A stretch of 63,799 bases of DNA from an uncultured Porphyromonas sp. (GCA_900538385.1 UWSO01000009.1:1-63799); one strand, 5' to 3'. Positions 53,777 through 63,074 are shown, numbered from the stretch's first letter. Notes: generated by a model not told the origin, from the letters alone. Translations and numbers: made by a program.

Positions 53777-54253
53777 ATGACCTGTAGCTACCGCATAGGC
53801 TCTGGCTACGACATACATCGCACCACGCCAGACCGACCGCTCATCCTCTGTGGCATACGCATACCCAGTCCACTGGGACTGCTCGGACACTCCGACGCGG
53901 ACGTGGCGCTACACGCTCTGATGGATGCGCTCCTCGGGGCAATCGGGCAGCGAGACATCGGCTATCACTTCCCCGATACCGATGAGCGGTACCGTGGTGC
54001 CGACAGCACTCAGCTCCTCGCCACCGTCATGCAGATGGTGCGCGAGGCGGGCTATCAAGTGGTCAATGCCGACCTCACCATCATCGCTCAGCAACCTAAG
54101 CTCTCGCCTCATATACCTCAGATGATAGCGCGTCTCGAGGAGCTGCTCGACACCCCTTGCGTCAATGTCAAGGCAACGACCCATGAGCATCTCGGACCGC
54201 TAGGCAATAGCGAGGGCATCGCAGCGCAAGCCGTCGTACTGCTTACTCGCTGA
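53777..54253 (+). CDS. ispF: 2-C-methyl-D-erythritol 2,4-cyclodiphosphate synthase
   Basis: 158 residues, standard length. Metal ligands in GSGYDIHR (Asp11/His13) and the His of GLLGHSDADV, IGYHFPDTD, and the C-terminal KATTHEHLGPLGNSEGIA are all present. It forms MEcPP in the MEP pathway as a trimer. Last gene of the porV-ispF pair; a perfect 15-bp terminator follows. Confidence 0.96.
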   Translation: MTCSYRIGSGYDIHRTTPDRPLILCGIRIPSPLGLLGHSDADVALHALMDALLGAIGQRDIGYHFPDTDERYRGADSTQLLATVMQMVREAGYQVVNADLTIIAQQPKLSPHIPQMIARLEELLDTPCVNVKATTHEHLGPLGNSEGIAAQAVVLLTR

Positions 54254-54276
54254 TCTCCAAAGCATACTAGAACCCA

Positions 54277-54318
54277 ATAGCCACGAAGGATACACTGACA
54301 TCCTTCGTGGCTATTCTT
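54277..54318 (+). terminator. Terminator after ispF (repeat-like)
   Basis: ATAGCCACGAAGGAT (54277-54291) is an exact inverted match of ATCCTTCGTGGCTAT (54300-54314), followed by TCTTATTT. The outer ATAGCCACG/CGTGGCTAT is shared with the array-derived terminators at 21748 and 55276, and weaker 22-nt phased units (CCACGAAGG) continue to about 54365. Confidence 0.85.
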
Positions 54319-54436
54319 ATTTCCACAAAGCTTCCCACGAAGGCGCTGTTCGTCTCTTCGGAGATACGCTGTTAGATGCCAACCATCTTGATCGATGGTT
54401 GCAACCCTAAACTCCTGTCTCCAAGATTATACTTGA

Positions 54437-54667
54437 TTATGCGGTCTTCTTTTTTCTCTTTCTACTCTGAGAGACGAGCACCCCTATAATGAGAAGGGCA
54501 TAAATGGCCATTCCTCCTGTGGTAAGCCAAAAGAGAAGCATATCTCTATCAAAGGAGAGGTAGACAGAGATCAAAAAGAACATCAGAAAGAGGATACTCC
54601 TGACAGCTACGAGAAGAAAAGGCTCCTCCTCCAGCATATTAGATAAAACAGTTTTGACAATGCTCAT
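54437..54667 (-). CDS. Small two-span membrane protein
   Basis: 76 residues from the ATG at 54667 (a TTG 18 nt upstream is less likely). Two hydrophobic spans, about 21-39 (VRSILFLMFFLISVYLSF) and about 46-65 (WLTTGGMAIYALLIIGVLV), and a strongly basic tail SRKRKKKTA that should stay cytoplasmic. No family recognised. A candidate promoter lies 84 nt upstream on the same strand. It is more AT-rich than its neighbours and next to a decayed mobile-type gene, so it may have been acquired. Real gene likely but unproven. Confidence 0.55.
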   Translation of the reverse strand: MSIVKTVLSNMLEEEPFLLVAVRSILFLMFFLISVYLSFDRDMLLFWLTTGGMAIYALLIIGVLVSQSRKRKKKTA

Positions 54668-54750
54668 TGAATCGTATTTTCCCAATAGTTAAAGCTGTGT
54701 GCTGCAGCAGAAAGACTTCGCGCATCGCAATGTCAAGTGCAACACGACTA

Positions 54751-54758
54751 CAAATGTA
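54751..54758 (-). promoter_or_regulatory. Candidate -7 box for the small membrane protein
   Basis: Minus-strand TACATTTG matches TAnnTTTG; about 84 nt before the ATG at 54667. Confidence 0.4.
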
Positions 54759-54807
54759 AGGAAAAACTTCGTAGGGAGTTTGATCACCGACGCCAGGGCT
54801 GACGTCG

Positions 54808-55043
54808 CACTACACCGAGCTACCCATCGCACAGCTCGAGGAGAACAAGGGGCAGATTGACGGGCTACCAGCGCCCCCCCGCAACATAAAGCCTACAAGC
54901 TCCGAGCCTACACGATCCTCGACAACAGCTCCATGGGCGAGTGGTACTGGCAAGCACTCCAGCTCGAGTGGAACACCACACAGCTAGACGATTGGGGCAT
55001 TGACCCGCCAGACTTCACGGACGAGCAAGAGGAGGACCCTATC
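54808..55043 (+). pseudogene. Remnant of a ParB-like (phage/mobile element) gene
   Basis: Two pieces of one protein are visible in different frames. 54808-54890 encodes HYTELPIAQLEENKGQIDG with LPAPPRNIK, the start of a ParB-like nuclease domain. 54891-55043, shifted by two bases, encodes KLRAYTILDNSSMGEWYWQA and DDWGIDPPDF, which in intact ParB-like adaptor/methyltransferase proteins of Bacteroidota phages and elements lies some 70 or more residues later. The join therefore marks an internal deletion. It has no start codon and runs into repeat array G. Confidence 0.65.
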
Positions 55044-55067
55044 GCACTGATTTCGTTACGCATACAA

Positions 55068-55315
55068 GTTCCAAAAGTAATTCCCCTTTTGGAACTTTTT
55101 AGTTCCAACGGAGGAACCTTTCAGTTCCAGCGGAGGAACTTTTCGATTCCTACGGAGGAAATCATAAATCTCTACGTGGGCGAAGAAATAAAACTTCGGA
55201 AGAATCAAATGATACTTCGGAAGAATCAGATGATACTTCGGAAGAAATGATTGACGCCCACGTGGAAAATAAAAAATAGCCACGTGGATATTCTCAATTT
55301 CCTACGTGGCTATAT
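55068..55315. repeat. Intergenic 22-nt repeat array G (about 11 units)
   Basis: Units of 22 nt (two of 21). Cores: GTTCCAAAAG, TTTTGGAAC, GTTCCAACGGAGGAAC, GTTCCAGCGGAGGAAC, ATTCCTACGGAGGAAA, CTACGTGGG, ACTTCGGAAGAATCA (three times), CCCACGTGG, CCACGTGG and CCTACGTGG. It begins like array D and ends like an inverted array B, so both core classes occur in one array. It lies between the ParB remnant and the 3' end of sprA. Confidence 0.88.
55259..55313 (-). terminator. Distal terminator for sprA, made of repeat units
   Basis: Read leftward, ATAGCCACGTAGG (55313-55301) pairs with CCACGTGGCTAT (55287-55276), followed by a T-rich run (A-run 55266-55276 on the plus strand). Same cassette as 21748-21795. 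Confidence 0.75.
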
Positions 55316-55370
55316 AAGTGTAGATGGTACGAGTGTGGATAAGGCTCTGATAAGTGGGGCAATAGAACGA

Positions 55371-55408
55371 AGGAGGCTCAACCGCAGATCGCTACGGTCA
55401 AGCCTCCT
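55371..55408 (-). terminator. Proximal terminator of sprA
   Basis: AGGAGGCT and AGCCTCCT (55371-55378 and 55401-55408) form the outer stem of a hairpin with inner CCG/CGG pairing, 36 nt after the sprA stop. The T-run on the minus strand is weak (TTCGTTCT). Confidence 0.6.
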
Positions 55409-55443
55409 CTAGAGACTATTATGCGTTTGCGGAGAGCCGGACG

Positions 55444-58400
55444 TTACTGCTGCGTGAGGCTGATGCGGAGGGCGACGCCGAAGGAGGTATTGTTCACGGG
55501 GAAGGAGGCAGTGCTCACGAGCGGGTGATTCATATTCCAGTCGAAGTAGCCTCGTATGGTGAGCATACGGCTGAGGGCGTAGTCGGCACTGAGCTTGATT
55601 ACGTGCGCCACGTTACCATTGGTCGCCTGCGTGAAGGCCTCCTGTATCTTGCGAATGAGCATCGAAGAGTGATTATACGAGTACTCGCAGCGCAGCGTCA
55701 TAGCACCACCCGAGGCAAAGAGCGGATTCTCCTTATTCCCTTTCTGCGCCTGTGACCCAGTGCGCTGAGGAGCCCGACGCTTGATGCCGATGAGCTTGCT
55801 GAAGTCATCGATCTTGTAGTTGATCCCGACAGAGATCTCGTTGCGACTGTTCTCGATAACCTGGAAGGAGGTAAGGTTGAGCATCAAGTCTCGCGACTTA
55901 TTCCAGCGAGCATTGAGCCCCAGACCACTCTGCAAGGTCATCTCGACCCCAATGAGCGGCGCAAAGGACTCACGGATGGAGACCTGTGTGATATCGTATG
56001 GAGACGAGGCGACACGGCGCATGCCATTTGCTCCACTAGAAGCTCCGTCGGCAGGCATCTCTATGTAGCCCATACGTAGCTCCGGCTCGATCGGTTGCCA
56101 CGAGATGAAGGAGTTGTAGTTTGCCACACTATAACTATTGCGATAGGTGTGGGAGAGGGAGAAGTTGCGGAAGAGGTCTGCCAAGGCGGGAATCTTAGTT
56201 AGACCCGTATAGGTGATGCTCCAGTTAGGAAGGGTGCGCCAGATCGAGTGGAAAGGCGTCGCCCCGTCTAGACCACGAGCCGTATAAGCAGCGATGAAAG
56301 CGGGGATCAGTACGTCGGGACTGTTGGGTCGCACCTCGGGGGCGTCAGCTCCGGCGATAGCACCGTATTGATTGGTCAGTCGCTGCACCATCTCCTGCTG
56401 GTAGCTGAGGAGGTTGTCGAAAGTACTCGTCTTGTAGCCATCGCCAGCATTAGCACTGGCAAAGAAGCCCTTGAGACCGATGGTTCCAGCGGTAAAGGTA
56501 CCACTGTAAGTCTCGGGAGCGCCCTCAAACATATACTGCGTCTGCACCGCTCTATTGGTATGATAGTCCCAGGTAAGTGTCACTTTGAGGTCTTTGAGTG
56601 GCTCGAGGTTGAGACGTGCCGTGGCATCTTCGGAGAGAGAGTACATGGCGGGGTTGATGTTTTCCGCCTGCTTGAGGAGCCAACCACGCTGTGCCGCCTC
56701 ACGGACATAGTCATTGTCTGTAAAGCCAAAAGCAAAAGCAAGGCCAGGAGCCATCACGCCCTGCATCGGGTAGCCCTGGCCGCCCGCAGCCTTGATGTCG
56801 GGGAGGAAGCCAGGCAAGTGCAGCGACGAAGTGCGGGTGTAAGTGAGCGAGATGTCACGCAGGAAGGTGAGCAAGGAGATACCCGCATCAATGTAGGGAT
56901 AGATGCGCTCCATACGCATCTCACGAGCTTTGTCGGCAGCATAGACGTTGACCCGGATCGTGACGGAGTCGGTGCCTGTGACAGTGATGCTGTTGGGATT
57001 GACCACGGCATACTTGACGGGGTAGTTACGTCCGAGCGAATTCTTAGCAGTCACCTCGGGCTTAGCACTACCCAGCTGGTGGTTGATGGTAATCGTCGTG
57101 TCGGGACGTAGGACTACCTCCTTAGTAAAGCGCAGTGGCGCAGGCTTCTTGCGCTGTGAGACTTCAGGAGCTTTGTCCGCAGACTCCCGATCTGAGCGGC
57201 TGGCACGAGCATCTCGACGAGAGGCAGAGCGGTTGTCACGGTTGTTGCTCTTGTTCTGTCGCTTCTCGTAATCTTTGTACCAGTCGAACTTGCGGTAGAG
57301 TGTCTGGAAGAGGATGTTGACCCGTCCATCGAGCTTCATCTGATTGCGTACCACATTGCCCATGGAGGCTCCCTGCTGAGTCAAGGCTCCGCGGTCCCAA
57401 TTGTACGAAGCCATATAGGTGGCGGTGGCTGAGACGAAGTCCATAAAGGGGATGAGTGCGAGCGGAAGCGTGTAGGTGGCGTTGGCAGTCTGATTGTACT
57501 GCATCGGGAGTCCCCAGCTACGTATGCTCTGCCAGACGGAGTCGCGCCATAGCGTGTAGTCGTCAGGGGCTAGCTCACGATTGACCTGTACGTGTGGCTC
57601 TACGATGCGGGCGTTGGTGCCAGAATTAAAGGAGAGCTTGAGATTGGTTGTGGGGTTCCAGACAATGTTTGCGGCACGCTGCCAGACGAAGTTCTGCACG
57701 AAGGTAGCAGGTAGTGACCAGTCAGCCATAGCACCGCCACCAGGCATGAGATTACGCACCTGATGCTCGCTATAGTTACGCATTATGGAGCTGTTGAAAG
57801 CAAGTCGTGAGGGGAGGTAGTTGATCTGGTAACCTCTCATCGTCGAGGAGACGGTGCGGATCGCCTCGGAGGAGCCTTTGCCTTGTTGTAGCTTGGCAAA
57901 AGGCTTCCACGGAGCCACCACGGGCGTGTACTGATACTGCGCCGTAGCTTGCCACGTGCGATTGCGGTCGTAGACAATCTCGGGGCTGTTCTTCTCATCC
58001 CACGACATCGAGTAGCCGAGCGTGAAGTTGGCTGGATCGTACGGCATCGGGGTCTTGCTCTGTATGTTGACCCCCACGTTGGAGAGCGACAGCGCATGAG
58101 CCTGTGTCCGTGTCAGCGCCATCGTCTTGATGGAGTCGCGTACCGACTCGTTGGCAGCATTGTCGAGTGCCTCCGTGAGGAGCAGGTCTTGGTCTAGCGG
58201 GTTGTACTGCGGACGGATCACTTCGTCTTGGTAGCTGTAGTAGAGCGGTATGCGCACCTTCGCCTTCTCGGGGAAGAACTTACCCAGCTCCACCTGCGTC
58301 GAGAGGTTGAGGAAGCCTGTATCCTCTAGCTGTCTCTGCGCGAGCGACTGATCGAGTGCGCCAAAGCCCGCCGTGCGGTAGGAGCCTCTGGCGTTAAACG

Positions 58401-61400
58401 AGCCTAAGTCACTCAGCTGTACCTGCAGGTCGGCATTGGTCGCCCAGCCCCCCTGCTCTTGGTACTCGCTCAGGCGTAGCTCATTGACCCAGATCTCGGC
58501 ACTCTTGACCTGCCCAGCACTGTTTCGCACACCGATCATGATGGTCTTGACATTGCTCAGCGAGGGGTTACCCATCACGGTGATCGTGTTGCGTGGACGC
58601 TCAGCATCGGGCACCGAATAAGGTGTGTAGAGATCGGTCTCGCCATTAGCCTGCGCAGCGTTGCGTCGCATCTTGAGCCCCGTGAGGAGGTCAAAGCGGA
58701 AGTCTACCTTGTTATCCTTTGGCCAAACCATCTCTCTGTCCTTAACATTGTCACTGTAAGTGCCGAAGGGGGTCAGCTCGAGGGGGACGCTGTACTCGTA
58801 GTAGTTGTTCGTGTAGTCAGAGCCTAGGCGGAGGAAAGCGGTCATCTCGCCATTGCCCGTGGGCGTTCCCTCCTCGGGTAGCTCCTCGGCATGGACAAAT
58901 AGCTCGATGCGCTTGTAGCGACGTAGGTCTAGCCCCGTATTCTTGTAGACAGCCCGTGCATCGCCTGGAGCTAGTCGCTTGATACGTAGGCTGAGTGCCT
59001 GCTCGTTCTGACGAATGGCTTGCGCCTGACTGGGGCTGACGCTACGAGAGACGCCTGGCGGGAGGATGTAGTTGATCGGCTTGCGGTCACCGTTCTCCTC
59101 GATGTTGACCGTATTGACCTCCATCGTGCCATTAGATATAGGCGTGACGGAGGGAGCGTGTAGCGGACGGTCATACTGTCGCCACTCGCCACGCACCATC
59201 TTGAAGGTACCGAAGCGCAGCACGACAGGCTTGTCCCACTGCGTCAAGTAGAGGCGCATAAAGCGGATACTCTTGAGGTCGGCTATGCCCCCTACCCTGC
59301 GGGTCGGCTCTCGCACGGGAATCTTGAACTGATACCACTTGACCGTCTCTTGCTTGCCGTTGGCCAGCTTCACATTGACCGACCGCTCGTCAACGATGTA
59401 GTTGCGCCCCACCTGCATCTCGGCAGGCGAGAGCGCTATTTCGTACTCGAAGTAACGCTCCTGCTCGTTGAGCGTGTTGTCCTGGTTGATGTCCTCCACA
59501 TCAGGCACGACACGACTCGCCACGCTGTAGGAGCCAGTCTCATTGGTCGCCTCAGCACTATTGCCCTCGACCCCGTTGTAGTACTTATATCGCTCGAGGA
59601 TAGAAGCCTGTAGCTGGTCATATCGCTCGTCGCGGTAGTGACGGAAGCTATCACCCGCTGGATCATTGAGCGGACTCATTGGATCGCCCTGCCACTGCTC
59701 GAGTACTTCGCCCGAGACCTTGCCACGGATTGCGGAGAGGTAGTCAGCATAAGCGGGGAAAGCCTTCTCCTGCTCAGAGCTTAGTCCATTGAAACCCACA
59801 TCTTGCTTGCTACGCGCCCCAGCAGCATTGTCAAAGGAGTAGCCCGCCGTCTGACGAATAGGCACGCGCCCCCAGACTGTCTCGATGGTTGCCGAGGGGT
59901 CATCGTTCAGCGGCATACCGTTCTCAAAGAACTTCTTCTCATCCTTCAGCACCTCCTCCGATACCTCGCCCAGGTTGAAGAAGAGCTTGCCACTCGTCGG
60001 TGCCGTCTCGGGATAGATGAAGGGGTCCATCATCCAGAACTCGATGTACTCGATATTGGCCGCCTCAAAGTCGCTCTGGTCTATCTTGCGCATCATACCG
60101 CCCCAGTTCTCGGTGGGGTTCATGAGCTTACCATCGCTACCGACCTGATCGCTGTTGAGGTTGTACGGGCCACGCTCATCGGGATAGTAAGCGAGACAGA
60201 GCGTCTGGAGGTAAGACTGCTGGGCAAAGTTCTCATCTCTATAGGGGAACAGCTCCGACATGCGCACCTCTCGCGAGTAATGGTTCGAGAGCATGTCGGG
60301 ATTGTTGCGCAAGTAAGAAGGTGTCAGCGAAGAGCCAGCACGGTTCAGCATCGGGTCTATGTAAAACCAGTTGAGCAAGGCTCTCCGATTGCCGTAGCGC
60401 AGATCATTGACCATTCGAGCCTCGGGGAAGAGGTCCGCCGCCCCGTCTGCAGGGTCGTGCCACGGCGTAGAGCTGAGCATCCAGGCGTAGGGATTGAGTA
60501 GGTCAATGCTGCTCTGCGAAGTCTCAAAGTCATCAATATAGCTATGTCCCTTGGTGTAGCGCCCCTCATAGTGCCCTGGGATCAGGTGGGCAAACTCCAT
60601 ATTGAGTGCAATCTCCGACGGCTTGGTCAAGTCTAGGAGCGGAATGTAGTCTAAGATACGCGTCAGCCACTGAGACTCAGTGCGCCACGAGAGATTAAGT
60701 CCCCAAAGGCTGTTTTGCATCGACTCACGCCCCATGACAGGCTTGGCAGTCAATGGCATCTCGCTAAGGTACATAAAGGTACCGCCCAGCGTTAGGTCTG
60801 GAGTAAAGTGGTAGTTGAGGTCCAAGCCCAGCACCGTCTTGCGCTGCAGGTTGAGGAAGCCTCTATTCTCCAGAGAGACATCGACACGCGTACCACTGTT
60901 GAGGATTGCTTCGTTGAGGATCGTGACGGTACCCATGGCATAGTTGACCGTATAGTCCACATTCTCCACGAGCGTCGCTCCACCAGCCGTCACCCGCACC
61001 GATCCTGGGGTCACATTCATCGCCCCGAGTGAGATCTGCCCGCTATTTGCCGCTTGGTACTCACCTCGCAAGATAAACTTATCACGCTCAGCCACCTGCT
61101 GCGCTGCGACCATCGTCGTGTCGTAGATCTCTCGATAGACGTAGCGCTCGGCAATGGCTGGGTCGCCTATCTGCTCCGCCAAGTAACTACCGAAAGGCTC
61201 CGTAGAGGTAAAGATGACGAGTCCACGCTCCGCGTCGACCGTATAGCCGGGAACAAAGTCAAAGACTCCATCAGGGTGCGGTTCGTTGCGCGAATCCAGA
61301 CGGTCCATTCCCAATACCCGTGTGAGAAGTTGCCCCGCCACTTTGCCCTCATTAATATAAGGTACAGCGGTGCCGGTGCTATCGTTGCGGTAGAAGACAT

Positions 61401-62997
61401 CGAGCTTGAAGTGATCTGCCTTGAGATTGTAGACGCTACTTCCGAGACTATAGACGTTGCGCATCATAAACTGCCAGTAAGGAGCCGTCGGGGTCATCGA
61501 TGCGCCCTTGAGCAGCTTGACAAAAAGGTTGTCAGCTGTACGATCCGAGCGGTCCGAGCTAAACTCACCCACCTGATAGACCTTGCCCTGATAAGTGTAC
61601 TCAAAGGCGACGCCCACCACCTCATCCGGCTGGAGACGCACCTGCAGCGAGAGCGTACCGAGCTGGTCATTGATGCGGTACTCGTTGGCATTCAGGCGGC
61701 GAGCACTCTCTATCTTCGCATAGTCCATACCGCCACGCAACTGTCCCTCTAGTAGCTGGCTCACCTGATCCACTTGGCGCAGAGCTGGTTGTCCGAGCAG
61801 CCAACTGTAGAGCGAGTTCGCCTGATTGGCAGGCAGTCCCTGCGTCGATCCATTCGTCGTGACGCCACGAGCCACCACACGCTCCGCCTCACCCATGTCG
61901 GTAAAAGCGACAATGTTGCGCGCCTCGTCAAAGTTGCCTCGCTTGTTGGTCACCCACACCTCGATGCGGTTGATCTTAACGCCCGAAGAGATAAAGGGCA
62001 GCGTAGACATCGCCTTGTTGTAGTGGTCTCGGAAGTAGTGCCCTAGGTAAAAGTGCCTATTCTCGTCATACTGATTGGCCGAAAACTCAAAGGGTGTCGT
62101 CTGCGCCCCACGATCTGTCGAGACACGCTTCGTCTCCGCCTCCTGCTGGCTCACGACGAAGTCCACATCGAGCTTGCCAAACTGCAATTTGCTGTGGATG
62201 CCGAAGAGCGACGCACCGCCCTGTATCAGCGAGTTCTTAGACTGTAGCGACACATTGCCCGCCTCTAGCACCTTGATGATGTCATCCTCCTCGCCCTCGT
62301 AGGCAAGCTTGAGCTTCTTACTGTCGAAGTCAAAGGTAGCCTGCGTATTGTAGTTCAGATTGAAGTTAAGCTTCGTACCCACCGACGCCTGCACATTAGC
62401 CTGGATCTTCTGGTCGAAGTCAAAGAAGGTGTGTCTCCGTGAGCGAATCGGTATGGAGGGATTGTCCGTAGCATTGCTCTTGACACCCATCGACACCTCC
62501 GCAGAGCCTTGCGTTCGCACCCGCACGCCACCCGGGCCAAAGATCTTCTCCGCAGGGCCCAGCTCGAAGCCAAAGTCAAACGGGTTGAACCCCTTGCCCT
62601 CCTGCTCTTTCTCATCTTGCGCTGCACGCTCTAGGAAGTAGCTCTGCACGCCATTGAGCTCCACATAGGCGACGTACTGCTCCAGCGTGTAGGGGATCGG
62701 CGTACCCACCTGCTTGCCGCCCACCTTGGTTACCAGTAGATAAAGCCCGGTGGCGGGATTGTAGACGAATTCGTGCGTCACCACGCTCGGCGTACGCAAA
62801 TCGACCGCCGACTCCTGCTCGAGCCACTCATACGACTCGGGCGCTGTCGGCTGCACAGGGTAGCGCAGACTATCAGGCTGCGCAGGATGCTCCATAGCAG
62901 ATACAGATAAAGGGGGCATAGCGAGCAACCTCACTACACCCACCAATGCGCAGAGCAACGAAAGCCATGCACATAGTATCCTGCGCCTAGGGATCAT
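55444..62997 (-). CDS. sprA: Type IX secretion translocon SprA/Sov
   Basis: 2517 residues, the size of SprA (Sov in P. gingivalis), the giant 36-strand outer-membrane barrel through which T9SS cargo leaves. Signal/anchor about 8-26 (LSLLCALVGVVRLLA). Family landmarks include FGFELGPAEKIFGPGGVRVRTQGSAEV near 148-175 (in parts), LNFNLNYNTQATFDFD, EAGNVSLQSKNSLIQGGASLFGI near 255 and the C-terminal DWNMNHPLVSTASFPVNNTSFGVALRISLTQQ (in parts). The strands alternate with long plug and extracellular loops, including a basic low-complexity stretch (KRQNKSNNRDNRSASRRDAR) near 1910. Downstream of ruvA with a 77-nt gap, a conserved order in Bacteroidota. Confidence 0.95.
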   Translation of the reverse strand: MIPRRRILCAWLSLLCALVGVVRLLAMPPLSVSAMEHPAQPDSLRYPVQPTAPESYEWLEQESAVDLRTPSVVTHEFVYNPATGLYLLVTKVGGKQVGTPIPYTLEQYVAYVELNGVQSYFLERAAQDEKEQEGKGFNPFDFGFELGPAEKIFGPGGVRVRTQGSAEVSMGVKSNATDNPSIPIRSRRHTFFDFDQKIQANVQASVGTKLNFNLNYNTQATFDFDSKKLKLAYEGEEDDIIKVLEAGNVSLQSKNSLIQGGASLFGIHSKLQFGKLDVDFVVSQQEAETKRVSTDRGAQTTPFEFSANQYDENRHFYLGHYFRDHYNKAMSTLPFISSGVKINRIEVWVTNKRGNFDEARNIVAFTDMGEAERVVARGVTTNGSTQGLPANQANSLYSWLLGQPALRQVDQVSQLLEGQLRGGMDYAKIESARRLNANEYRINDQLGTLSLQVRLQPDEVVGVAFEYTYQGKVYQVGEFSSDRSDRTADNLFVKLLKGASMTPTAPYWQFMMRNVYSLGSSVYNLKADHFKLDVFYRNDSTGTAVPYINEGKVAGQLLTRVLGMDRLDSRNEPHPDGVFDFVPGYTVDAERGLVIFTSTEPFGSYLAEQIGDPAIAERYVYREIYDTTMVAAQQVAERDKFILRGEYQAANSGQISLGAMNVTPGSVRVTAGGATLVENVDYTVNYAMGTVTILNEAILNSGTRVDVSLENRGFLNLQRKTVLGLDLNYHFTPDLTLGGTFMYLSEMPLTAKPVMGRESMQNSLWGLNLSWRTESQWLTRILDYIPLLDLTKPSEIALNMEFAHLIPGHYEGRYTKGHSYIDDFETSQSSIDLLNPYAWMLSSTPWHDPADGAADLFPEARMVNDLRYGNRRALLNWFYIDPMLNRAGSSLTPSYLRNNPDMLSNHYSREVRMSELFPYRDENFAQQSYLQTLCLAYYPDERGPYNLNSDQVGSDGKLMNPTENWGGMMRKIDQSDFEAANIEYIEFWMMDPFIYPETAPTSGKLFFNLGEVSEEVLKDEKKFFENGMPLNDDPSATIETVWGRVPIRQTAGYSFDNAAGARSKQDVGFNGLSSEQEKAFPAYADYLSAIRGKVSGEVLEQWQGDPMSPLNDPAGDSFRHYRDERYDQLQASILERYKYYNGVEGNSAEATNETGSYSVASRVVPDVEDINQDNTLNEQERYFEYEIALSPAEMQVGRNYIVDERSVNVKLANGKQETVKWYQFKIPVREPTRRVGGIADLKSIRFMRLYLTQWDKPVVLRFGTFKMVRGEWRQYDRPLHAPSVTPISNGTMEVNTVNIEENGDRKPINYILPPGVSRSVSPSQAQAIRQNEQALSLRIKRLAPGDARAVYKNTGLDLRRYKRIELFVHAEELPEEGTPTGNGEMTAFLRLGSDYTNNYYEYSVPLELTPFGTYSDNVKDREMVWPKDNKVDFRFDLLTGLKMRRNAAQANGETDLYTPYSVPDAERPRNTITVMGNPSLSNVKTIMIGVRNSAGQVKSAEIWVNELRLSEYQEQGGWATNADLQVQLSDLGSFNARGSYRTAGFGALDQSLAQRQLEDTGFLNLSTQVELGKFFPEKAKVRIPLYYSYQDEVIRPQYNPLDQDLLLTEALDNAANESVRDSIKTMALTRTQAHALSLSNVGVNIQSKTPMPYDPANFTLGYSMSWDEKNSPEIVYDRNRTWQATAQYQYTPVVAPWKPFAKLQQGKGSSEAIRTVSSTMRGYQINYLPSRLAFNSSIMRNYSEHQVRNLMPGGGAMADWSLPATFVQNFVWQRAANIVWNPTTNLKLSFNSGTNARIVEPHVQVNRELAPDDYTLWRDSVWQSIRSWGLPMQYNQTANATYTLPLALIPFMDFVSATATYMASYNWDRGALTQQGASMGNVVRNQMKLDGRVNILFQTLYRKFDWYKDYEKRQNKSNNRDNRSASRRDARASRSDRESADKAPEVSQRKKPAPLRFTKEVVLRPDTTITINHQLGSAKPEVTAKNSLGRNYPVKYAVVNPNSITVTGTDSVTIRVNVYAADKAREMRMERIYPYIDAGISLLTFLRDISLTYTRTSSLHLPGFLPDIKAAGGQGYPMQGVMAPGLAFAFGFTDNDYVREAAQRGWLLKQAENINPAMYSLSEDATARLNLEPLKDLKVTLTWDYHTNRAVQTQYMFEGAPETYSGTFTAGTIGLKGFFASANAGDGYKTSTFDNLLSYQQEMVQRLTNQYGAIAGADAPEVRPNSPDVLIPAFIAAYTARGLDGATPFHSIWRTLPNWSITYTGLTKIPALADLFRNFSLSHTYRNSYSVANYNSFISWQPIEPELRMGYIEMPADGASSGANGMRRVASSPYDITQVSIRESFAPLIGVEMTLQSGLGLNARWNKSRDLMLNLTSFQVIENSRNEISVGINYKIDDFSKLIGIKRRAPQRTGSQAQKGNKENPLFASGGAMTLRCEYSYNHSSMLIRKIQEAFTQATNGNVAHVIKLSADYALSRMLTIRGYFDWNMNHPLVSTASFPVNNTSFGVALRISLTQQ

Positions 62998-63074
62998 CTA
63001 GTGTCTATACTATATATAGAGTCAGTTATGTAACGCTCGGGAGTCCGTTTTGTTGTGCCCAAGCCCCCTAATCT

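Noticed and set aside
55056..55283. Open frame of 75 codons before sprA's 3' end
   Set aside because: It is array G read on the minus strand; the LPKYHLI repeats reflect the ACTTCGGAAG units.
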